Assembly (NCBI GenBank): GCA_950073955.1
Contig: CATMRH010000025.1
Location: 1-15,645, forward strand
DNA length: 15,645 bases
DNA from: an uncultured archaeon
GTDB taxonomy: Archaea > Thermoproteota > Nitrososphaeria > Nitrososphaerales > Nitrosopumilaceae
Reading direction: 5' to 3'
The translations under genes and the position numbers were made by a program. The notes beneath the pieces are model-generated. The model searched no databases. It saw nothing but the letters and a program-made list of their open reading frames with translations, and had not been told where the DNA came from. Shown here one piece after another: positions 1 to 6,399 of this stretch; within the stretch, counting starts at the first letter, position 1, and each line of letters opens with the position of its first letter.

Positions 1-470
1 GTTCTACTTCCATCTTCTACTGTAAATCTAATTTTAAGACCATGAGATTTTGCATACTCTACAGTTTCTACAGCTCTGTTAAGCGCTTCTTCTCTTGAAA
101 TATGTAGTTTATCTTTTAGATGAATATCTGAAATTCCTAAATATGCGGCACACCATTTTGCATCACAATCTAATGAAATATCAATGTCTGCTTTAAGAGC
201 ACGTCCATGGGAAACAATATCTGCCTTTAATCCTTGTTTAATGATTGTTTTAGTTGCTTCTTTATGATCATTTGATATAACTGGTGAGATTTCAATTTGA
301 TCAACTCCGAAATAATCTAACATCCATGCAATCTGAATTCTTTGTTTGTTTGTAAATGAAACACCTGGGTGTTGTTCTCCTTCTCTTAAAGTACTATCTA
401 GGATTTTTATTTTCTTTGGGTTTTTGTCATATGCGTTGTAGATGTTTGCATAGTGATTCGGATCATTCAT
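1..470 (-). CDS. lysS: Homocitrate synthase-like protein (LysS), C-terminus cut off by window edge
   Basis: About 156 N-terminal residues are visible from an ATG at 468-470; the gene continues past base 1. The protein belongs to the HMGL/DRE-TIM acyltransferase family: residues 25-33 read DSTLREGEQ, the family's metal- and ketoacid-binding start, followed by a TIM-barrel pattern with QIEISP at 58-63. Homocitrate synthase joins acetyl-CoA and 2-oxoglutarate in the first step of the alpha-aminoadipate lysine route. Placement just downstream of a LysW-type cluster favours homocitrate synthase over the sister enzyme 2-isopropylmalate synthase, as does the EISP segment, but the specificity-determining C-terminal part is not visible. 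A TATA-like element about 30 bases upstream suggests its own promoter. Family is certain; substrate is inferred. Confidence 0.82.
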   Translation of the reverse strand, partial: MNDPNHYANIYNAYDKNPKKIKILDSTLREGEQHPGVSFTNKQRIQIAWMLDYFGVDQIEISPVISNDHKEATKTIIKQGLKADIVSHGRALKADIDISLDCDAKWCAAYLGISDIHLKDKLHISREEALNRAVETVEYAKSHGLKIRFTVEDGSR

Positions 471-495
471 TACTGAAATCGTTGACCTAAATTGA

Positions 496-504
496 GAATA
501 TAAA
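496..504 (-). promoter_or_regulatory. Putative TATA box for lysS
   Basis: On the minus strand this reads TTTATATTC. Its centre is about 30 bases before the lysS ATG, so transcription would begin only a few bases before the start codon, giving a near-leaderless mRNA. It lies in the 117-base gap (471-587) between the Lrp gene and lysS and implies that lysS can be transcribed apart from the upstream operon. Prediction from sequence only. Confidence 0.45.
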
Positions 505-572
505 CATATTCGTACTAGGTTCGTTGAAAATAACTAATAGTGATCCTAATTTAGTTTTGAATTGAAATTATG

Positions 573-587
573 AAACGAAAGTCGTTT
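573..587 (-). other. Small hairpin directly after the Lrp stop codon
   Basis: AAACGA and TCGTTT form a perfect 6-bp stem around a 3-base loop, beginning immediately after the Lrp-gene TAA. It could be an mRNA 3'-end structure or an operator. It is not followed by a clear U-run on the minus strand, so it is not called a terminator. Confidence 0.35.
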
Positions 588-1007
588 TTAGATTACTTTT
601 TTCAAAATAATCACAGTATTTGTATCAACTACTCCTGAAATCTTTCTTAATGCATCAATACTATTATTAATTTCAGCAATAGTTGCTGCACTAACAATTA
701 CTGTAATGTCATATTGTCCTGTAATTTCATAAACTGTTTTTACTCCTTCTAATTTGGTTAGTTTTATAGAAACTTTTGATGTGTCTATTGCAGAATCCAC
801 TGAAACTAAAACAATTGCACTAGTAGCATTTTCTTCACCAAGTTCTAAAGTAAATTTTTTAATAGTTCCACTACCTTGTAGATTTTTTACACGTCTTCTT
901 ACTGCTGATTCAGAAAGCTTTAGTTTTTTACCAATGTCTACAAATGATTCTCTAGAGTTTTCTTTTAGATATTCAATAATCTTTTCGTCTACCTTATCTC
1001 TGTACAT
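588..1007 (-). CDS. lysM: Lrp/AsnC-family transcriptional regulator, LysM-like
   Basis: A 139-residue protein with the two-part Lrp/AsnC layout: an N-terminal helix-turn-helix (about residues 4-50, with LSESAVRRRVKNL as the recognition-helix region) and a C-terminal RAM ligand-binding/oligomerisation domain (about 62-135, with the glycine-containing GQYD turn before a hydrophobic strand). Such proteins bind DNA as dimers or octamers and usually sense amino acids. The start overlaps the end of lysJ by 14 bases; GAGGAG on the minus strand (1018-1023) sits 10 bases before the ATG. In Sulfolobus an Lrp-type protein, LysM, lies in and regulates the LysW-type lysine operon, and the same arrangement here suggests that this regulator controls this cluster in response to lysine or arginine. 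The family is clear; the LysM name and effector are inferred from context. Confidence 0.8.
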   Translation of the reverse strand: MYRDKVDEKIIEYLKENSRESFVDIGKKLKLSESAVRRRVKNLQGSGTIKKFTLELGEENATSAIVLVSVDSAIDTSKVSIKLTKLEGVKTVYEITGQYDITVIVSAATIAEINNSIDALRKISGVVDTNTVIILKKVI

Positions 1008-2175
1008 TACGTTTTTGCTCCTCTTCAGTTAGTATAGAATCCAGAACATGTAAAACCTTTGTTATGTCGTCCTCCGATATTACAAGTGGTGGAAGAATTC
1101 TTAGTATATTTCTTCCAGAGTATAACATTAGAATGCCTTCTTTTATCAATTCCATTAGAATATCTTTGATTTCAAATTTCATCTCTATTCCTATCATAAG
1201 CCCTTTTCCACGAATTTCTCTAATCATAGTGTGTTTTTCTTTTAGTTTCTCTAACCCATCTCTGAAAATTTTTCCCATCTTCTCAGAATTCTCAATCAAT
1301 CCGTCTTCTGTTAATGCTTTAAGAGCTGCAATTCCTGCTGCACAAGATATTGGGTTTCCTCCAAAAGTTGAAGAATGTTCTCCCTTATTCATTGAAGCTA
1401 GAATGTCAGGTCTTACAAGAGTTGCACCCATTGGTACTCCACCTGCTATTCCTTTTGCTAAACACAAAATATCTGGTACAGTATTCCAATGATCACAAGC
1501 CCATAATCGTCCGGTTCTACCTAAACCAGCTTGTATTTCGTCAAAAATTAACAGAATTCCTTTTTCATCACAAAGTTTTCTCACTTCTTGCAAAAATCCT
1601 TCAGGCGCAACAATAATTCCACTTTCGCCTTGGATTGGTTCTAAAATTACAAATGCTGTTTCGTCGTCAATAACTGAACGAAGTGATTCGATATCTCCAA
1701 AAGATGCAAAAGAAACTTTCTCAACAAGTGGTTCAAATGGTTTTCTATATTTCGGACCAAATGTTAATGACAAAGCACCAAAAGATTTTCCGTGATAGGA
1801 ACCTTTCATTGCAACCATTCCTTTTTTACCAGTAAACTTTCTTGCAAACTTTATTGCGGCTTCTATTGCTTCTGCTCCACTATTATTTAGATGAACTTGT
1901 GTGAGTCCTTTTGGAGCTAGTCCAATAAGCATTTTCAAAAACTCTTCTCTTGTTTTGTTGTATAGTGAACTATGAACAGTGATAATTTTATCAAGTTGTT
2001 CTTTTATTGCGTTGTTAACTCTTTGATTTTGATGACCTACTAGTGCTACACCATATCCACCCATACAGTCGATGTATTCTTTTCCATCAATGTCCCATAC
2101 ATGAGCTCCAACTCCTTTTTCAATTGTAACTGGAAATCTCTGATAGAGATTTCCCATAAATTGATCTTCACTCAT
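994..2175 (-). CDS. lysJ: LysW-aminoadipate/glutamate semialdehyde aminotransferase (LysJ/ArgD)
   Basis: A 393-residue class-III (acetylornithine-type) PLP aminotransferase of full length. Visible motifs are NSGAEA (98-103), a phosphate-binding glycine pattern in GSYHGKSFG near 125-133, FDEIQAGLGRTG (211-222) with the PLP-pyridine aspartate, and LAKGIAGG with the Schiff-base lysine at about K241. It transfers an amino group from glutamate onto the LysW-bound semialdehyde to give LysW-lysine (or LysW-ornithine). The ATG overlaps the lysZ stop by 8 bases, indicating translational coupling, and its own end overlaps the Lrp gene. Position inside a lysW cluster, rather than sequence alone, argues for LysW-bound rather than acetylated substrates. 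Dual lysine/arginine use is inferred from the single enzyme set beside argG. Confidence 0.88.
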   Translation of the reverse strand: MSEDQFMGNLYQRFPVTIEKGVGAHVWDIDGKEYIDCMGGYGVALVGHQNQRVNNAIKEQLDKIITVHSSLYNKTREEFLKMLIGLAPKGLTQVHLNNSGAEAIEAAIKFARKFTGKKGMVAMKGSYHGKSFGALSLTFGPKYRKPFEPLVEKVSFASFGDIESLRSVIDDETAFVILEPIQGESGIIVAPEGFLQEVRKLCDEKGILLIFDEIQAGLGRTGRLWACDHWNTVPDILCLAKGIAGGVPMGATLVRPDILASMNKGEHSSTFGGNPISCAAGIAALKALTEDGLIENSEKMGKIFRDGLEKLKEKHTMIREIRGKGLMIGIEMKFEIKDILMELIKEGILMLYSGRNILRILPPLVISEDDITKVLHVLDSILTEEEQKRNVQR

Positions 2176-2971
2176 GTGTAATCACCGTACAATTATCATG
2201 TGCAATTGCAGAAGATATTGGATTTTCTTTCTGACCATTTGCAATCAATGCTTCTTTGACTCCCATGTCCAATGCTTCTGTAGCTGCTAAAATCTTCTTC
2301 TCCATTCCAGGTCCTATTTTTGGTCTAATTTCTTTTGCTTCTGCTAATGTTAGTTTAGGAACCAATTTGTCATCCATTAAAAGTCCATCAACATCTGTAA
2401 TGAATAATACTTTATCACAACCTACTTTCCCAGCTACATATGCTGCAGCCCTGTCTCCATCAACATTGAGAAATTCTGACTCTTCACTAATTGCTATTGG
2501 TGAAATAACAGGTGTGAGTCCTTGTTCTAAGAGTAATTTGATTAATCCAGAGTTTACTTCTCTAATTTTTCCAGTGTAGCCTCCATCAATTGCTTGTTTT
2601 CTACCTTTTTCATTAATTATGAGAAGCTTCTTTTTTCTGTCAGCTTCTATAATCCTGGCATCAACTCCTGAAAGACCAATTGCGTTAATGCCATTTTTCT
2701 GAAGCATTTGAACAATTGTCTTGTTTATTCTGCCAGACATAACCATTGTAAAGATCTCGGCAGTCTCTTTGTCAGTATACCTGCTTTTGATTCCACTAGG
2801 TGATGTTACAAATTTTGGTTCTTTTCCAAGTTGCTTACAAACCTTAGTAACTTCTTTTCCACCACCATGAACTAAGATAACTCCTTCTGATTCTACTATT
2901 TTTTTAATGTCTGCAATTGTAGATGGATGTAAATTATCTACTACACTTCCACCAATTTTGATTGTGATCAT
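2168..2971 (-). CDS. lysZ: LysW-aminoadipate/glutamate kinase (LysZ/ArgB)
   Basis: A 267-residue amino-acid kinase of the N-acetylglutamate kinase family. Residues 5-9 (KIGGS) and 35-38 (HGGG) form the ATP/substrate glycine loops, and LNVDGDRAAA (168-177) is the conserved nucleotide-side motif. It phosphorylates the free side-chain carboxylate of the amino acid held on LysW. Residues 64-67 read RYTD where ordinary N-acetylglutamate kinases often have RVTD; together with the neighbours this favours a LysW-linked substrate, though whether aminoadipate, glutamate or both cannot be decided by eye. Only 2 bases separate its ATG from the lysY stop, and its end overlaps lysJ by 8 bases, so it sits in the middle of one tightly coupled operon. 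Confidence 0.88.
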   Translation of the reverse strand: MITIKIGGSVVDNLHPSTIADIKKIVESEGVILVHGGGKEVTKVCKQLGKEPKFVTSPSGIKSRYTDKETAEIFTMVMSGRINKTIVQMLQKNGINAIGLSGVDARIIEADRKKKLLIINEKGRKQAIDGGYTGKIREVNSGLIKLLLEQGLTPVISPIAISEESEFLNVDGDRAAAYVAGKVGCDKVLFITDVDGLLMDDKLVPKLTLAEAKEIRPKIGPGMEKKILAATEALDMGVKEALIANGQKENPISSAIAHDNCTVITHE

Positions 2972-2973
2972 TT

Positions 2974-4020
2974 CTATACAGGAGTTAGTGGAGTATATCT
3001 CAGTCCATCCATTTCATCAAAACCACACATTATATTCATATTTTGAATGGCAGAGCCTGCTGCACCCTTCATTAAATTATCTGATGCAGATAATGCAATC
3101 AATCTGTTATTGTCTTCGTCTATATCAAATCCAATATCACAAAAGTTTGAACCAACCAAGAACTTTGGATCTGGGAATTTGTATAAACCCTTTTTGTCAC
3201 GGATGAGTCTGATAAATTTTTCATCACCATAAGCTTGACGATACAATTTCCACAATTCTTTTTCATCAATGTCTTTTTTCATGAATGTATGATTTGTACA
3301 TAAAATTCCACGAACTACATCAACTGCATGTGGACTCATTGAAATATGAATTTTCTTTCCTGCAATTTCACTAAGTTCTTGTTCAATCTCACCAGTATGT
3401 CTATGTTTTGCTGGTTTGTATGGTCTGATTACTCCTGCTCTCATTGCATGGGCAGTTCCAGAACCAGAACCTGCACCTGAAGACCCAATCTTTGAATCTA
3501 CAATTATGTGATCTGTTTCAATTATATCATTTCGAATTAATGGCGCAAGTGCTAATATTGATGTAACTGCCATGCATCCTGGACAAGAAACAAGTTGTGC
3601 TTTTTTAATTTCTTCTCTATGTAATTCAGGAATTCCAAAAACTGATTTTGATAAATAATCAGGGTGTGGGTGTTCCCATCCATACCATTTGTCGTAATCC
3701 ACTTTATCATGTAATCTATAATCCGCACTCAAATCAATTATTTTGATGCCTCTGTCATAGAGAGCCTTTACAATTTCAGTTGCAGTACCATGTGGAACAG
3801 CTGTGAAAACTAGATCACACTTATCAATTAATTTATCATAATCTAATTCTGAGAAAGTAAGATCAGTAAATCCCTTCAAACTTGGTTGTACTCTATGAAG
3901 ATATTCGCCAACATGTTGTCTTGATGTAACCATGGCGATCTCAACATCTGGATGGTTAACAAGAAGACGAAGTGTCTCTCCACCTACATAACCTGATGCT
4001 CCTACAATACCTACTTTCAT
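2974..4020 (-). CDS. lysY: LysW-aminoadipyl/glutamyl phosphate reductase (LysY/ArgC)
   Basis: A 348-residue NADPH-dependent acyl-phosphate reductase of the ArgC family. The N-terminus has a Rossmann nucleotide loop (GIVGASGYVGGE, 4-15); the catalytic cysteine lies in SCPGCMAV (C149 by comparison with the ArgC PGC motif), and the catalytic histidine is in SPHAVDVVRG (about H231). It reduces the LysW-bound acyl phosphate to the semialdehyde that LysJ then aminates. The start is well supported by GAGGAGGT on the minus strand (4026-4033), 5 bases before the ATG, one of the strongest Shine-Dalgarno sites in the window. A short imperfect hairpin lies just upstream. Length and motifs are normal for the family. 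Confidence 0.9.
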   Translation of the reverse strand: MKVGIVGASGYVGGETLRLLVNHPDVEIAMVTSRQHVGEYLHRVQPSLKGFTDLTFSELDYDKLIDKCDLVFTAVPHGTATEIVKALYDRGIKIIDLSADYRLHDKVDYDKWYGWEHPHPDYLSKSVFGIPELHREEIKKAQLVSCPGCMAVTSILALAPLIRNDIIETDHIIVDSKIGSSGAGSGSGTAHAMRAGVIRPYKPAKHRHTGEIEQELSEIAGKKIHISMSPHAVDVVRGILCTNHTFMKKDIDEKELWKLYRQAYGDEKFIRLIRDKKGLYKFPDPKFLVGSNFCDIGFDIDEDNNRLIALSASDNLMKGAAGSAIQNMNIMCGFDEMDGLRYTPLTPV

Positions 4021-4025
4021 AATAA

Positions 4026-4033
4026 ACCTCCTC
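4026..4033 (-). promoter_or_regulatory. Strong Shine-Dalgarno site of lysY
   Basis: The minus strand reads GAGGAGGT with a 5-base spacer to the lysY ATG. It is a close match to the complement of the archaeal 16S 3' end. It fixes the lysY start and marks the one point in the operon where genes are separated (28 bases after lysX) and translation must restart independently. Confidence 0.8.
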
Positions 4034-4048
4034 GTAAGGAAGTATAAT

Positions 4049-4906
4049 TTATTTCCTAACGTAGTTTAGAGCAAATTTTATCATTTCTTTTGGAATGTTT
4101 CGTTCTGCAACTCTTGCCAATCCTTTGAATTCAACTGTATTGTTTACTTCGTGTACAACTAAGCCTCTTTCATCGCCTTCCATCATATCTATTCCTAAAA
4201 TTCCCCCACCCATGGCTTTTGATGCTTTCACTGCCATATCCTCAATCTCTTTTGTGATCTCACAAAGTTCTGGATCTGCTCCCAGTGCTATGTTTGTCTT
4301 AAAACCACCTGATGATTTTCTATACATGGCTGCAATAGGTTCATCTCCTATCGTGATTACTCTGATATCCCTTGGTGGTCTTTTGATTAATTCTTGCAAG
4401 TAGTAAATTCTATCGTGTGGACTATCTGTAATATTTCTTATTTCAATAACTGCATCCATTGTATCTTTATCTTTAATTGGCATTACTCCTCTACCCCAAC
4501 TTCCTATCACTGGCTTGATCACTAGAGGATATCCAACTTTTTCTAAATTCTCTGCCGCACTTTCACCAGAAAATGAAAAGTATGTTTTTGGTGTTGGAAT
4601 ATTATTTTTTTTCAAAAGTAAAGTCATGAACATCTTATTTCCACAAACATTTGCAACGTCAAATTTGTTTAGAACTGGAACATCCATAAATTCCAGACTT
4701 GCAGTAAAGTGAAGTCCTCTAAAATAACTAACACATCTTTCTAAAACAATATCTCCAAAGTTATAGTCTTCTCTTTTACTATCTGTGTTAATTTGAGTAA
4801 TTTTTGCATCTAACATTACTGCATCATGTCCAAGATCTAATGCCTCTTTCTGAAGCATCTTTTCTTCTGTTCTTAGGCGATCAAATACGATACATACTTT
4901 TGACAT
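4049..4906 (-). CDS. lysX: ATP-grasp ligase attaching glutamate/aminoadipate to LysW (LysX or ArgX)
   Basis: A 285-residue RimK-like ATP-grasp enzyme of full length. The ATP-binding strand-loop KPVIGSWGRG is at 131-140; the metal/catalytic region contains GIDMMEG (about 238-244) and HEVNNTVEFKG (252-262), with the acidic and asparagine Mg-ATP ligands in their usual order. It forms an amide between the amino group of aminoadipate (LysX) or glutamate (ArgX) and the C-terminal glutamate of LysW, protecting the amine. Its ATG shares one base with the lysW TAA, so partner proteins are translated together. LysX and ArgX are close paralogues, and I cannot safely tell which this is: argG upstream hints at arginine, lysS downstream at lysine, and a bifunctional enzyme is possible. 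The lysX symbol is the family default. Confidence 0.85.
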   Translation of the reverse strand: MSKVCIVFDRLRTEEKMLQKEALDLGHDAVMLDAKITQINTDSKREDYNFGDIVLERCVSYFRGLHFTASLEFMDVPVLNKFDVANVCGNKMFMTLLLKKNNIPTPKTYFSFSGESAAENLEKVGYPLVIKPVIGSWGRGVMPIKDKDTMDAVIEIRNITDSPHDRIYYLQELIKRPPRDIRVITIGDEPIAAMYRKSSGGFKTNIALGADPELCEITKEIEDMAVKASKAMGGGILGIDMMEGDERGLVVHEVNNTVEFKGLARVAERNIPKEMIKFALNYVRK

Positions 4907-5073
4907 TACTCTCCCCAGTCTTCGCCTACAGTTTCTGCTTGCTTAAGCTCAACGTTTGATCCGTCTTTTTTTGCGATTTCAAAGTCAGCGCCACAATCAG
5001 GACAGGAGATAATTTCTCCAACTGAGGCATCGTCTGGGATGTTTAATATTGCATCACATTCTGGGCAGTTCAT
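4906..5073 (-). CDS. lysW: Amino-group carrier protein LysW
   Basis: A 55-residue acidic protein. Two CxxC pairs (C3/C6 and C24/C27) form a zinc-ribbon-like fold, and the protein ends in EDWGE, the hallmark C-terminus of LysW whose last glutamate (E55) carries the substrate amino acid through its gamma-carboxyl. It acts in the cytosol as a carrier: LysX loads it, LysZ, LysY and LysJ modify the bound molecule, and a LysK-type hydrolase (not in this window) would release lysine or ornithine. The ATG overlaps the argG stop by 4 bases (ATGA) and its TAA overlaps the lysX ATG by 1 base, so it is embedded between two enzymes in one operon. Small, but unambiguous by its ends and cysteines. Confidence 0.95.
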   Translation of the reverse strand: MNCPECDAILNIPDDASVGEIISCPDCGADFEIAKKDGSNVELKQAETVGEDWGE

Positions 5074-6269
5074 GTTTTTGTTGACCTTTTCTTTTGTAAT
5101 TTATTAGCTTCTGTTGTCTGCATTCCCCATAATTCTACAAATCCTTTGGCTAATCTCTGATCAAATGTTGACTTTGAACCATAAGTGGCAATATCCTGAT
5201 TATATAATGAATTCTTAGATTTCCTTCCAACTACCCTTAGACTTCCTTTGTACAGTTTGAGTTTTACACTTCCTGATACTGGTTTTTGTGATGCCTCGAT
5301 AAATCCATCCAAATCTGTTTTGAGAGGGTCCTGCCATAGTCCTGAATACACCAAATATGCCCATTCATCATCAATTATGGACTTGAACTTGTTTTCGTGT
5401 TTAGTATGAACCATCTTTTCTAAATCTGCATGTGCTTCAATCAAACAAGTAGCTGCCGGAGTTTCATATACTTCACGGGATTTTATTCCAACTACTCTGT
5501 CTTCAATATGATCAACTATTCCGACACCTGCGGTACCTGCTTTTTTGTTGATGTATTCAATCAGTTTTTGAGAATCCATGACTTTGTCATCAACTTCAAC
5601 TGGGATTCCTTTTTCAAATTTAATTTCTAAATACGTTGGTTTGTCAGGTAAGTTTTTTGTTTTAACCCAAATGAATACATCATCCGGTGGTTCATTGTAT
5701 GGATCTTCTAATACTCCTCCTTCAATTGCACGTCCCCACAGGTTTTGATCAATACTAAATTTTTTTGCTACAGAATCAATTTCAATTCCATGTTTCTTTG
5801 CAAACTTTAATTCAGTGTCCCTATCCAAGTTTTTGTCTCGAATTGGAGCTATAATTGGAAGGTTGGATCCGGAGCGTAATGAAATATCAAATCGTACTTG
5901 ATCATTTCCTTTCCCTGAACACCCATGTGCTAGTGATGTTACTTTTTCTTTTTTTGCAATCTCTAAAACTCTTTTTGCAATTAGTGGTCTTGCAAGTGCT
6001 GTTGCAAGACAATATTTTTTCTGATAAAGCGCATTAGCTTTAATTGATGGAAAAATGTAATCTTTGACAAATTCTTTTCGTGCATCAATGTTGTAGTGTT
6101 TTTTTACACCAAGTTTTTTTGCTTTAGCTGCAATTTTTTTAATATCATCACCTTGTCCAACATCTACTGTCACTGTAATGACATCCATGTCATGTTCTTC
6201 CTGTAGATATTTTACAACCACTGAAGTGTCAAGCCCTCCAGAAAATGCAAGAATTCCTTTTTTAGTCAT
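5070..6269 (-). CDS. argG: Argininosuccinate synthase
   Basis: A 399-residue enzyme of the usual length. The PP-loop ATP pyrophosphatase motif SGGLDTS is at 10-16, and AHGCSGKGNDQVRFD (114-128) is the conserved citrulline/aspartate-binding block. It condenses citrulline and aspartate with ATP to argininosuccinate, the penultimate step to arginine. It is the first gene of the cluster, and its TGA overlaps the lysW start by 4 bases. An arginine-only enzyme leading a LysW operon is strong contextual evidence that the LysW route here makes ornithine/arginine precursors as well as lysine. ArgH (the lyase) is not in view. A TATA-like element lies about 30 bases upstream in the divergent intergenic region. 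Confidence 0.95.
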   Translation of the reverse strand: MTKKGILAFSGGLDTSVVVKYLQEEHDMDVITVTVDVGQGDDIKKIAAKAKKLGVKKHYNIDARKEFVKDYIFPSIKANALYQKKYCLATALARPLIAKRVLEIAKKEKVTSLAHGCSGKGNDQVRFDISLRSGSNLPIIAPIRDKNLDRDTELKFAKKHGIEIDSVAKKFSIDQNLWGRAIEGGVLEDPYNEPPDDVFIWVKTKNLPDKPTYLEIKFEKGIPVEVDDKVMDSQKLIEYINKKAGTAGVGIVDHIEDRVVGIKSREVYETPAATCLIEAHADLEKMVHTKHENKFKSIIDDEWAYLVYSGLWQDPLKTDLDGFIEASQKPVSGSVKLKLYKGSLRVVGRKSKNSLYNQDIATYGSKSTFDQRLAKGFVELWGMQTTEANKLQKKRSTKT

Positions 6270-6296
6270 GAAACATCTTTTCCGTCTTATTTTGGA

Positions 6297-6306
6297 ATTT
6301 ATCTTT
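6297..6306 (-). promoter_or_regulatory. Putative TATA box for the argG-lysW operon
   Basis: The minus strand reads AAGATAAATT, centred about 32 bases before the argG ATG, implying a leader of only a few bases. It lies in the 130-base divergent region (6270-6399). Prediction by eye; position fits archaeal TBP sites. Confidence 0.4.
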
Positions 6307-6346
6307 TTGTGTTAGGCTGGGCTCTTTTTTTCAAAAATTTCTTGCC

Positions 6347-6358
6347 TAGCTTAAGCTA
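6347..6358. promoter_or_regulatory. 12-bp perfect palindrome, candidate operator
   Basis: TAGCTTAAGCTA is a perfect inverted repeat in the divergent region between argG and the ABC importer. It sits 12 bases upstream of the importer's TATA-like element and about 80 bases before argG. Lrp/AsnC proteins bind imperfect palindromes of about this size and an Lrp gene is part of the argG operon, so it is a candidate site, but no functional evidence is visible. Confidence 0.35.
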
Positions 6359-6370
6359 AAATTCGATGAT

Positions 6371-6377
6371 TATTTAA
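6371..6377 (+). promoter_or_regulatory. Putative TATA box for the ABC importer operon
   Basis: TATTTAA is centred 26 bases before the ATG at 6400, the distance expected from TATA centre to transcription start in archaea. The mRNA would be leaderless, which fits the absence of a Shine-Dalgarno sequence before this start. Confidence 0.5.
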
Positions 6378-6399
6378 CCGCCAAATATAACGCTGTTTT

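Noticed and set aside
1064..1616. Plus-strand open frames antisense to lysJ
   Set aside because: Low-complexity translations with no motifs, lying fully inside a well-supported gene on the other strand; they follow from AT-rich codon use.
6270..6399. tRNA or small RNA gene in the divergent spacer
   Set aside because: No cloverleaf, no T-loop motif and no GC-rich stem; only promoter-like elements and a short palindrome are visible.
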